Part shown: piece by piece, positions 33,901 to 47,000 of the stretch | Position numbering within the stretch: position 1 is the first letter of the stretch | Layout of the letters: each line of letters begins with the position of its first letter | Assembly: GCF_026914265.1 (NCBI RefSeq) | Contig: NC_069125.1 | Coordinates: forward strand, 74,587,546 to 74,651,545 | Direction: 5' to 3' | From: Mya arenaria | Taxonomy: Eukaryota > Mollusca > Bivalvia > Myida > Myidae | DNA: 64,000 bases | Made by a program: the position numbers and the translations under genes | Notes under the pieces: generated by a model | Database searches by the model: none | The model's input: only the letters and a program-made list of their open reading frames with translations | What the model was told of the DNA's origin: nothing

Positions 33901-35099
33901 TCTAAATTTTCATTGATAATCGTAAACAGTAGAATGACGTTCTCTACAAGAATTATTTATAATTAGTGACTATATAGTATGTAACTTACCTGAGGGCATA
34001 TGTCATTCTGTCAGGTCTGAGGGCTCTCATCATGCATAGTTTCTGCAGGGAGGACTTGTTCTTCCATTCCTGTGGGAACTTCTCCTTCTCCGGACACTCA
34101 CTCTCCACAAACTTTTTCCAGCGCTTAGCAGAACCCTCGATGTCACGGTCCAGGTTCCTGAACTCCTCCATGTTTGCCAACGACTGTAGATACACATGTA
34201 CATGCAATTGTGTGTAATTTAGAACATTCAACCTTTTCTATAGTACAGTAGCTTTACTGTCAATCAAGTTTCAGTTCAGTAAAACGTGCTTAAACGTTAA
34301 TAATAGTAGAAGTTGAAATATTAAATCACTATTAGAAATGACGCATACAGTAATGAGTTGTAATTCTGTTCTCCTTCAATCATTAACAGGACCTAAGAGA
34401 CACAAAGTTGACAAAAGACATTACCTTGATTCCTCCCCAGCCATTGTTCGATAGAAAGTCAACTGGTGTGGTGACATTTGGGATGGCCGGGAAGCGCAGC
34501 AGAAAGTCTAGCTCTGATGGGTTGATGTCTTTGCTCATCAGCATGATCTGCAACATACAGGTTTTTAACATAGGTGAGCATACCAGTTTGCTATCAAACT
34601 TTGTCGCTCTTAAAAATGGTCGAAATTACCACAACCCGCAAGACCTGCACTGGTTAAATGCTACTTTTGCTTTGTCAAATACTTGAACTTATAAAGCAGG
34701 GCTAGTTCAATTTCGTTATACCTGACAATTGTGTTAGAATAGCTAGGGTCATGTTCATCAAAAAACTGACTAACCATAACTGGCTACTTGCCAATTATAA
34801 TTGAATGAAAAAAAGAGAATAGTTTATGGAACTTTTTAATGATGTTACAACAGGAGAGGAAAATACATTTGTACTTCGAATGTCCTGCAAACAATGTTAA
34901 TCATGTCTTATTTTATAGAGTAGATTACCTGGAAGCACATCTGTGTGGTGAATATGAGTTTGTCCTTCTCAAATAGACCCCTGGTGGTGTAAGTGTATAC
35001 GGAGAATGTGATGCAGTCTATCAGGTTTATCACACGGACCCTCACCTCCTCCGCAGGCTCAGAACGGTCAATGGCCTTCTCAAACACAACACTGAATGC
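30907..35099 (-). other. DNAH17: Dynein exons 44-53 (AAA5 end, AAA6 and C-terminal domain)
   Basis: Exons: 35099-34929, 34547-34425, 34183-33990, 33833-33557, 33385-33158, 32968-32777, 32603-32484, 32305-32063, 31882-31694, 31524-30907. Landmarks: [80 protein letters not shown], and the terminal [16 protein letters not shown]. These are diagnostic of the outer-arm beta class. Confidence 0.93.
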
Positions 35100-38000
35100 C
35101 TGTAAACAAGTTGCATAGTTATAACATTTACATTTCTTTGGAGAAATGCCAACATTGGTTTTGTGAATATATGCTTAACATATCATATATTACTGTTAAC
35201 GTTTGGTTAAGTGTGTTCAATTTATATGTCTATATACATCATTGCAATGATTTTTTAGTTGCAAAAGGTGTCTTTTATGAAGACCATCATTTCCATGTTT
35301 TTAATTTACGACTATACGGTCCCATCAAACTAATCCCTGCAGTGTCATTTGGTTTCTATTAATCTATTTTAAATCAACAATAAATACAGCTGAATAATAT
35401 CCACTTCATGGCGGAAAAGAGTTTACCTTGAGTGAAAACTGGTACATTTGGTTGATCTTGTTGAGATCATTAAGAATGAAGTAGAGCAGGGAGGCACGTG
35501 CAGCTGCTGGACGGTAGTGCTCACGAGCGAGGTTGATTTCTATCTCAGTTTTCTTTGCCTCTTCAGCCTTCACCTCAATCTCTGCAGCGGTCCTTTTAGT
35601 TGTTTCAAGGTTCTCCACAAGGGCGTAGTCTCCCAGGAAGTTACCCTCAGCCGCAGACAGACGGGCAAGCAGATTGTCCTCTAGCTCCTTCAGGGTGATC
35701 TTAAACTGGTTCTGCTGCCTCGTTAGATCTGACTTCAGTTTCTCCAAGTCGGGACGCTCCTTACTCACAACATCTGCCAGCAATTGATCCTCAAGGCCGT
35801 CCCTGGTCACAGTGAAGTTGATAAGGGTAGTCTGGGCCTGCATTTCAGGCTTGTAGTGAGGGTTGGCCAACTTTGTGTGCATGATGAGTCGGAAGTCAGG
35901 ATGATATTCAACCTCTTTATCACCCATCTTGATAGCACGCCCCTTCTTGATGGTATTTCTTCCAACTAGAGGATCTAATACAGGATCAATTGATTCTTGC
36001 ATGTTTCAATAAGTACTACATCTCCATTTGAGACGGCCCTTTCTATTGCATCTAAGTAGCCCTTCTTGTCCAGATGGACAATTTTCAGGTCTTCACCGTA
36101 GCGGGTCTTGATCCACTTGGATCCCTGCAGCTGAGGGTCGATCATTAGGGGCCAGCGTTCACAGTTAGTCAAAATGGTGGCGTTCTCTGTGGACATCCTG
36201 TCACTGGGCAAGCCTTCATTGTTCCAGGAGGCAATAGTAGCATCGTCTGTTAGCATAGATAGTGGATCCAGGCCTTCAGATACGGGGATTGGGTTCTTTA
36301 GAGTTTTCAGGAAGGGGAACCAGCAGTCATCCAGCAAGTGAAGCCTATACTGTTTGGTAAAGCAGCCAACATATGATGCAAAAGCTGTGATGAGAAGGAC
36401 GTCGCCAGGCAGGGTCTTCTCTTGCACTCTGAAGTTGCTCACAGCATCTGCCCATCTGACATTCTCAGAAGCCAAACCCCCAACAAGACGGTTGGCCAGT
36501 TCAATAGTTTTTGCTGTGGTCTCAGCCTGCTGACAGCGAAGCTTCTCATTTGTGGCCTTTTCAAACTCATCAGTCAATGTCTTGAGCTCTGATTCCAGCT
36601 GGTTGATCTTATTGGTGATCACTTTCAGTTTTCCTTGGCTGTGTTCAGATCAGTATTGGCCTGGTTCAGGGCAATTCTCTTTGGCTCCACATCACAAAAC
36701 ACTACGTAGTAGGTCATAATGTTTTTCACCCATGAACACAGACCAGCAGCAGCAAGTGACTTGGAGCGGATGAAATCTGGTTCAAACTCTGGGTCATTGA
36801 GGTATGGCTGCACAGCCTTCTGGCAGTTCTCATGGATGTTGTCTTTGTCATAGTTCACAAGGTTATCCAAAAATTGGTCAACCTACATACAAATAATTAT
36901 TTCAGCATAATTCATTGTGATAAATGCACATTTTGCAGTAAAAAAAATGTTATATTAATAAATCAACATCAGAATGCAATTTATGTAAAACAGTCCTTAA
37001 CTAGACGATGACTTAAAATTAAAATGTAATATTTAGACAATGACTTTGGAATAGATGTTTTACATTTCTATGTTAGACACAGACTCATACCTTAGACATA
37101 ATAGTGCTCTTAGCATTCTTCCAGCTCTTGTCCTTGGGGACCTTTCCTCCTGGGGCCAGCAGACACATCACGGCAGCGGTCACATTAACTACAGCTGGGG
37201 GTGGGGTACCAAAGGACTTCAGCTCAGTGAGATTGCCCTAATAACCCAGAAAACAACTTTTATGCATGACTGATTCGCATAAAATCGTGTTGCCATTTTT
37301 CAATAATTGTCAAGCTACACCAGTTTGATACTAACAGTATTATATTTACTTATCAAAACTTAATAATGCCTTACCTTGTTCAGAGTGTTCAAGGCCTCCT
37401 TTGCAGCAAGAAGGGCAGGTTCAGCCTTCGCCAGGTCGGCAGAACAGTCTCTAGCCTTTTTTGTGACTTCATCATTGATCTTAGTCACCTTCTTTTCCTC
37501 CTCATCTGCAATTGCCTTCTCCTTGGACACTTTCTCAGTTTCTGCTCCGACCACAGCGATCAGCTTGTTGGCATCCTCATTCTTCTGGGCCAGTTCCACC
37601 TCCTGGGAAGCCAGCTTGGCTTTCAAGTCATCTACTTGCTGTGCTGTACTCTTAAGCTTCTCAAGACCATTCTCCAGACGTATGATCTTAGCCTGCAGAT
37701 CTGTGTTCTTCTTTCGTAGAAGGTTCTGGTAGAGGGCAATTTGTTCCAAGAAACTCTTGGGAGTTGTATAGTTATAGCGCTTCTCATTGGACAGGTACTG
37801 TGCACTTGTCTCATTCACAGACTTGTGAACATAGGCCATGAAGTGGGAAATTGAGTCGCAGAGGTCAGGCTGAAAAATGAGATACTCCAGGTTAAAAAAG
37901 CTTACTTTGCATACAGAAAATAAGGTGCTGTCTTTTTTTTTTTAAATATCTTAATGCATCCATAAAAGATTATACAATGTACGTATTGCTTTTACGTGAA

Positions 38001-41000
38001 GGAGTTTCTAATCTTGAGTCTCAAGGCCATCAATGTAAGTCTTTGCTAAGACTTAAATACTAATTTCGCAATTTAAACTATTAAAGACGCCAATATTACC
38101 ACAACCTAAGTTGTTTGCATACGCGTTGAAGTATTGTTCCTTGGTATGCTTTGATCTAATATAATAAGGGTCATGTTGTATGTCCGCAAAAAAACAATGA
38201 ATAATCGTGGAGAAAACAGATCAGCAGCGAAATGATAAGAATTGTGATCAAGGAAAAACTATATTTGTTTTATGACACACGTTACCTTACATTGAAATCA
38301 ACAAATAATGTTCATGTCATTTCATCAAAAAACAAATAAAGTGATATGACCGCTCTTGCAAATGTTGGTTCACATTCAGGTAAGCAGAAAGATTGACCAG
38401 TTTAATGTCAACAACAGCTTATATTTATACATTATGCCTAATGTAAGTGATTTTAATGAAGGCTCGTACTACTTAATTTTTACACTTTTGATGAGTCGGC
38501 TTTAGCAATTACCTGCAGAGACTTACAGGAAGTGTTGTGTTGATATGTAAAAATTCACTATTTATAATTAATAAACAGGAATTTATAAAGATTTTTTTAG
38601 TACTTACAGGAAGTTCAGACCCTTCTGTCAAGAATCTTCCAGATACAGAGATTAAGGCCTCTTCTGGCCACTCATGGAACCAGTCAATGCTGGTACAGTG
38701 TCAGGGCCGGGAACTTGCGGCTACGCACACGCAGGGTGGCTCCTCCACAGGTGAGAAGCAAAGCACAACCTGTCAACAGTCATAAATGTTTTTATTATTT
38801 GGTAAAACCATGACCAATCTGAGTCAATTCAGTTAAATTCTTGTTCTCTTAAATAATGGAAAAAATAATATGTTATGGTTTAATTTTGTTGTTCATTTCA
38901 GGTGTATCATCTGCATAAATGTTCACCTTGAGTGTTCTGCGGACTTTATCAATAAAGAAGCTCCAGCAGTTGTCACGAGAGTCTTCCATACCGAGACCTT
39001 TCACCTCGTTCCTCACACCATTGATAATGTTCTCATATTCGTCATCAGCAAACAGGTCTGGGATCTCACCAGAGGCCAGTAGGTCGTTTATCAATACAAG
39101 AAACCTCTCGTCAGCCACCTGGGCGTCTGTCATGAGAAACACGAGCCCCATGTTCTTCAGCCCAGCTTTCAGATACAGCTGTGCCAGCTCAACCTTCAAA
39201 TCAGCAGTGGAGTAACCCTTTCTTAGGGTTATCTGGAACACATCTAAGCTACTGATGAACGCAGCCAGGCGTGACAAGCTCTGCTTACCACTGCCACCCA
39301 CACCGATCAGAAGGGCATTACCCCGAGGAGACTCCAGGATGCGGTTGATTCTACAGATGTGGCTCATGGCATCTTCAAACAGCACGAGGTTCATTGCAGC
39401 ATTCAGTTCATTGTAGTTGTCAAGTGCCTCAACCAGGATCTTGTTAAGCTCAGTCCAGCCCTCTGCAGGCAAATACTTTGCCTCACCGATACCTGAGGCA
39501 AAGTGGCAGAATATCACAGGCTCCTTGTACAGGGCATTCTCATCTAAGTCCTGCAAAACATATAACATCATTATAATACGCAATCATATGACCACCTTAG
39601 GTTTTGTTTACAAAGCAAACTAGTTTGCATGCAGTCAACGACTATACACTCAACAGTCAAAATCCGCATTCAACAAGACTGGTTAAAGATATTTTTATAT
39701 CTGATTATTAATGTTAAGAAACTGACCTCAAACGACTTTTTGATGACGTCCTTCCTGAGTTTGTCATATGACTCCATATCATTCTCTTCGACGAGTTTGT
39801 CCCGGTACACGCGGTCTGACTCATGCATCCATAGGCGCACCAAGTCCACAGGCGTCTTCGCGCAGTCCGGCATTGCAAACAACACTCCCTGTAATCAACA
39901 CATGGACTTAATAAACTACTTCAAATATGAAAAATAGAACGCTTCCATGCACATGTTTATATTCCACTTCGTTTTTTTTTTGATAACACACTTCTGTACA
40001 AAATAATATGTGTATCGTGATGTTTACCTGGAAGATGTTCGACAGGTCTCGGAGATTGAAGACGTAGTGAAACTTGATAGCAGTGGGCAGGAAGGTGGAG
40101 GTCACCTTGTTGTGAAGTGCCAGAGCACCGACAATGAGCGTAGACGAGTACTTCTGAACATTTCCTGCAAAACCGTTGAGAGCCAGATGCTGGGACAGAA
40201 TACTCGTGTAGATCGTAGTAAGGGCCTCTTGGTTCGGGAAGTTCACAGAGAAGACAGCAAAATGTCTCTGCAAAAGAATTAAGAATGAACAATCCAAGTA
40301 AAGTTTAAATAGTGTACATTAAAATAATTTAATTAGATTAAAACATGGTAGACAAACTGCTAGAGAAATCAGTTATTTTCTAATCATATCTTATTCAGAA
40401 TTGTTATGTTTTATACAAGGAACAATTTTCGTGGAAAACATGCTTGAGCTAATCAATAAATTAAAAAGTTCAACAAACTAATCTCTGGATTACCTTATGT
40501 TTTTATGATGTCAGAGCACAGGGATTTGCATGCACACTGTATAATTTTATGTCTGATATCATAAACGATCATACAATCGTTGTTTCAATTGTGTCAATCA
40601 CGCTATGTGACTGACACCTGTGAGTGGGATGACTAGAGTCCGAATGGTTTGAATGTTCCACCATGTATAATAGTGATCTTTTTTGGTTTTTTGTTTGTTG
40701 GGTCATTCCTGAGTCAGAGCTTTTTGAAAGGAATATTATAACGATGCACAGTATTGCATTGAGTAAACACGTGTGTTTTCCCTAAACAGGCAACAAAATA
40801 ATAATTTTCAATTTTCAACAATGGGAGATTTTAAGAGCTTGTTTCTGATACACCTTTATTGTGTTTGACTAATTTTACCAATGAGATTTCTAGTTTACGT
40901 TTATAATGATTAATACAAATCTTCATTTTATTTCGTTCATTTTTGAGGATTTCACACGAAGTTCCGTTATCCCGATTTTATACTCATTTTGCTTCGTCTT

Positions 41001-44000
41001 AATACCATGAGTTATGATTTTCTTTTCAAGATTCACAGACTACTCAGGCTGTATAACTGCAATGTATTTAAAAACATCATTGCCTTACGTATTGCTAAAA
41101 TATTTTAAAGACTTAAGAATAATAATGATGCATGCTTTCGTTTATCTTCTGAAGACATCATTATACCACACCTGTTCATATGATAGGACAAAGAATACAC
41201 ACGTGCAACTGGTGTACCCTTTGTTTATAAAACGGTTTAAATATATTTAGGCACTTCACTACCGTATTATGTTGTGCTCGTAAATAAAAAAAGTACATAA
41301 TACTCAGATGGTGTTGTTTTGTCTACACTTTTTTCTACCTAAATGTTAATCATGATAATCTAATAACAACAGTGAATGGGTCTGAAAAAGAACCCAGGTT
41401 CAACAATGCCTGTACAGACGAAGTTGTAATAAAAAAATAGATGTTGAAATTGCAAATAATTTTACTTACCTGTAAACGTGAGTCAATAGTAAAGCTACCA
41501 GCTGTTGGGTTCATGCAGGCGACATACTGGGTGTTGTGGATTTCCTTGAGGGTGAGCTTGGCCCTATCATACCAATGGCTGTGGTCAATGTGCTGCCTCA
41601 TGAGTGTGTGGGGCTGCACTGTGAAGTATTTGTCCACCTCCGGCATGTTCATATCATCAACAAAGTAGATGAGACGACGTGTGCCTGGGGGACCGAAGTT
41701 GCGACCAGCCTTCTTTTCCAGAGGCTTCTCAAGCACACCTTGCAACATGTGCGAGGTTGTGTAAAAGTTGAACGGCACATTTGCGACCATGAAGTCCTCA
41801 GACAGACTGCGTAGCTTGTCATTCATGAGTACTGTCTTGCCTGTCCCAGCATTTCCCACCAGCATGACAGGGTGCTTCTTGTCAACCAGCATGTCTAAGA
41901 ACCATTTTACTCTTGTTGTCTCGGATGTGTGCACAAGGGCAGCCTGAAATTGAAATGCCAATACATAATGATGAAGATCTAGAATTTAGAAGCATATTCA
42001 GTCTGGTCTTTCATATTAAAAAGCATAGGACAGAGTCATCTTGACACTGACAGTAAAATTCATTTCAAAACTCTAACAGCACTCCCAGGTACCAGTAAAG
42101 GAAAAGGGCTAACCTGGAGTGGCTGGTCTGGATCCAACTCAAACTTCTGCACCATCCTGGTCCACGGCTCAAACTTGTGTGTCTCATTGTCAATGTAGTA
42201 GTCAAACAGAGTGCCCTGGGCTGGGAACTTGATGGTCTTAAACTCTGTTATCCACCATTTGGTGAATTCTACACGATAGTCCACAAGCTAAAATAAAGGT
42301 TTGAATTGTATAGTCATGTAACTGTTTAAGCTTACTTATAATATATCCATCCATTGCTCTGCATTAAATAAAACATCCAGACAGTACTTCAGTATCTTTC
42401 TTCAAAGAATATGAGTTGTTGTTTTTTTTTCACAGAAAAGTGCAATTAGATATTCTTTAGATCGTGGGTTTAATCAAAGAGTAACGTGTTACCTGATCTT
42501 GGAAGGTACAGCCACCAAAGGCCCAGACAGCAGCAAACACAAAGTAGAGCTCATACAGTTCCTTGGGGCAATCTGGTGGGGCATTCTCTGGGGTAAGGAG
42601 GCACTCCAGAAGGTGGCACAACATCTGCACATGACTGATCTCCACTATGGGTGTGATCTTTTTGAACCTGTGCTTCATTGTCTCAAGACACAGGGGCACA
42701 TACTTGTCAAACAAAATGAGCAGGTTGGCCTTCTCTGATTGCACCTCACGTGTATCGATCCAACTCTGAACAAACCTGTGGATGACAAGAAATCAGCTGG
42801 AATTAATATCCTGTATCAGAAATAATTCATATTAAATTTCGTATTTTGACCACATTTTTTCATCAATATACAGAAATAGAACATATCATTTTTTTAAAAA
42901 GCAATCAAAACGGTTGTGACAGAACACTTACGGGTTCCAGCCAAGATCAGTGGAGTTGATAAAGAGGATACCAGCACGTGACACAGTGGCAGGGGTGGCT
43001 GTGCGCAGATGGCTGATTTCAAACAGCAGACGCATGGACGGGGTCAGAGGAATACGCTCATTACTGGCCAACGTCAAAACCTACAACAGACAAACCAGTA
43101 TATACATCAACTATTCAACACAAAATATGTATGATTTTAAAGAAATATCAAGACAATATTAAGTTTTCCAAATTTCGTAAGACGGCAAAAAAAAAAGTTT
43201 TGGGATAAAAATTCAGGTCAAGTCTGTTGGAGATGTTAGGAACCGACCTTGTTATCATCCATGACAGTATTGAGGGATTCAATCCACATAGGATCAATGT
43301 CTCCATCAAGAACAATCCACTTGGGTCCATCAGTGGTCAGATTGGCCAGGTCACGCATAATGACAGAGAACAATCCTGCAGCAAATACACATGGATATCA
43401 GTGACAGCAAATTTAAATACCAATAGTTTTCATCAAGATGCTAGTACATACAAATTTAACTATAAATCAATAATTTTATAAATAAATATTAGGTATTTAA
43501 ACTGAACATGGCATTAGAAATATTTCTATGATAAATGAAAGGAGCTTAATGTTTTATATGCATACCATCTTTCCATTCTCTAGTGGAAGGGTTGATGATA
43601 CCAAACAGCTCATTGTTAGTAACAGCCTTAGGGTCAAGGTCGATGGCCTGTGGTTTGCGTCCCTGGTTCCTGTATGTCCTAATGAGGGTGTTCCACACCT
43701 TGCTCTTGCCTGCGCCTGCAGGTCCCAGCAGGAACACCGAGTGACGCACATCAAACAGCTCCTGTAGCTGTACAACCTGGCAACACACACAAGCATATAT
43801 ATCTTAACACTTCTCGTAAAACAAAACTTATATTGTATGACATTATCTGGAGTCTCAGACCAAAACTGATTGTATTATCTTAAGATTCACTTCCATACGG
43901 TATCAATACCATACAGAATAAAACAAAAGCCTATTAAATGTCTATAAAGACAAGGTCATACCTTGAGAATGAAGTTGTCCTCTGGCTGGAGTTTCTGGTC

Positions 44001-47000
44001 GAGGGTGGCCTGTCTAATCAGCTTCTCAAAGTCCATGTCTCGCTTACGGGGCACGTCCAGTGACGGGAACAGATCTCCAATCAGACCCATGATGATGGGC
44101 ACATCGTCTGTCACAATCTTTGGCAAGTTGAAATCTCTCAAAGCTCTCATCAACACCTACAAATAAACAGAGCTCTGTGTTGTCCATGTGCAAAATTGTA
44201 AATGGAATTTGGCCATCTCTTACGGTTAAAATAGAAGTTTTATGACAAAACTAACAGTTCCGGTAAATTTAATCACATGAATAAGTTCAGAAACATAATT
44301 AATCAAAGACTATCTTTATGATGTTCAGACTCAATTACATTTAAATCTTATTTATAAATATTATTACATTTTAAATTTGGTGCAAACAAAAACTGCAACA
44401 TTGTACAACATCACAAACAATATCATGTTTAATATAATCATTCAATCATGCATGCTGCAGAACTTCATTCACCACTAATTATAAGATTGACTGACATGAT
44501 CTACAGCATGTGTATTAAAGTAAAACAAAATGTTTGTTATTCCTAGTACATTTCACATGTGACACTGTCATTAATAGATATGAATGAAACCAAGATGATA
44601 ACTCATGATTCTGAAAGAAAAAGTTTCACATGCAAGTTGACAGAGATACAATATAAAGTGAAATATATAACATAATGTGCATGGCGATTCTGACATTTTC
44701 TTGGTGGAGAAAAATAGCTGGGTTGTAATGTCGCTTTGGAGCAACAGGGTCGTCACCTTCAACAAGGTGATACTGAAATGTAAACAGTTACGACGTTCAC
44801 ACAGCCGTACAGCACTCCAGACAACAGGAGTGGGCGATACCTTAGCCTCAAATGGGCTAGAAAATGTCGCCTGTGTCTCGGGAGGGCTCTCACAGTCCTC
44901 CTCTTGTGCTCCAAGATGTAGCAGATCCATGTCAATCTACCACATCAGTAATACATGAACATAGTGTCGAGATAGTTGAGAACATAGCAGCAATAAGACC
45001 GGCTAACAATAAGGCTTATAGCTGAAGTTAAAATATCAAGGAGTCTAGAAGATGGTAGAAAGCTTACTTGAAATTTAAGGAGGAAATATGTTGTAAAATC
45101 TTATAAAATAACTATTTTTTCATCATTATGTACCTGAAAATATGGTTTAAGTTTATAATTAGAGCAGAAAGCTCAACAATTAAGCAATTTTCTAAAAGTT
45201 AGTAGAATAGTTAGTTTTTTAATCACAGCAGCATATAGGGCTACAATACCCCAGCCTTGTACCCACCTGATCCTCTGGTCTGTCAGGGTCTCCTCTCTTG
45301 AGAGCACCAGCGACCACGAGCACAGACTTGATAGCGCGAAGACCCCAATCGTAGTGGTCCTGCTTGGATAGCAGCTCCCGGCACAGACTGTACAGTGTCA
45401 GGAACTTCCTGGCCAGCAGACGAGCCTCAAGGAAGCCCTCAGCCACCAACATGATCTCAGCAATCAGCTCAAAGTCTGGCACAACCATAGCACATGGTCT
45501 GAAAATAGGCAGTCATTGCTACATTGCTTAAAAGATAGCTATGTAATATTTAATAGAGGTTCATATTGCACAGAATTGGATGATGGTATTAGAAAAAAAA
45601 CATTTGTTACAATTCCTGTAAAAACAAAACATGTGCAGTAACAGTGAAAATATAAATCATGATACTGGCAATACAACATGATAAAACATGGTTACAAAGT
45701 TTAGGCATCATTTTCAGTACTTAATATATGAAAATAGCAACATAAAGAAGGCAAAAGAAAACAAAATGTTTGCTGTCCTATCAGTGATTTCATGAGGCCT
45801 TTTAAGTTGAATTAATGGTGGAAAATTAATATTGGTGCGATTTAACATTTGATTGACTAAAAATGATAAATTCATATTAAAGTTAATTTGTCTTAACATC
45901 TTATTTTAACAAGTATATCCTTTGTGTATTTTGCAGTAGTTTAGTAAATTACAATAAGGGAATCAATTAAGCAAAACTGTTTATCTTTCAACAGTTTATG
46001 CATGTTTCTGTAAAACAAATTAACAATTCCGGAAGGGTTGTCAAGTTTATTTGCCTCATGCCTTGTTGTTATACATACATCTGTATCGTTTACATTATGT
46101 CTTCTTTGAGAAAGTCTATTTTTTCAAGCTCTGTTAATGCGACATTTTTGTACAACATTTCGCATTAAAGACATGATAAACTATGGTGCTTTATAAAATT
46201 TACAAATCTTTCATCCATAATGTTGTGTTATATCACAGTTTGCAGACATTCAATTATATCTAAAAATCACAACTTTGATAACGTGATGTGGACATTGAAG
46301 TATCTTCACAATGCTTTGAGCACAAGGGTTTTCAAATCCTATCACATAGTTGTACATTAATATCAACCATAAATAATTCTGCTTATATGTACACCATTTA
46401 AATAATTGATTCTTTTGTTATACACAAACAAACATTAAATACTTTCAAACTGAAAGCAATAACCAAAAGGTAAGACACCAGCCAAAAACCTACCTGAAGA
46501 GTGCTTTGAGGTTCTCTGGCAACTCAGTTCGTCCGGCATAACCTGGGTTCATGGTGATGAAAATCCCAACAGTGGGCTTCAGCACGATGTTTTCTCCCAG
46601 GAAGTCAAAGCGAGCCTTCTTATGTTTGATGGCATCCTGGATACACTTCACCTGCACAGCAACCACAGACAACACCTCTACAGCGATACGGTTGAACTCG
46701 TCAAAGCATCCCCAAGCTCCTGACTGAGCCAGACCCTTGTAGATGTTGCCAATCGACTGAAAGAAATAGAAAGTGGTATAAAATTGAATTTTTTTTTATT
46801 AATGTCTTTAATACAAAAGAATCCTACACTTGTTAGTCGATTGAAAAAAATTGTTTCTGAGGTATAAACACGACAAATTGTACAGATATAAAAGAGAAAT
46901 AACCATTAGAATACCTTGTAGTCCATCTGTTCTGAGCAGTTGAACACATACACCATGATGCCCAGGGCTCTACCAAGATCCTTGGTTGTCTCTGTCTTGC

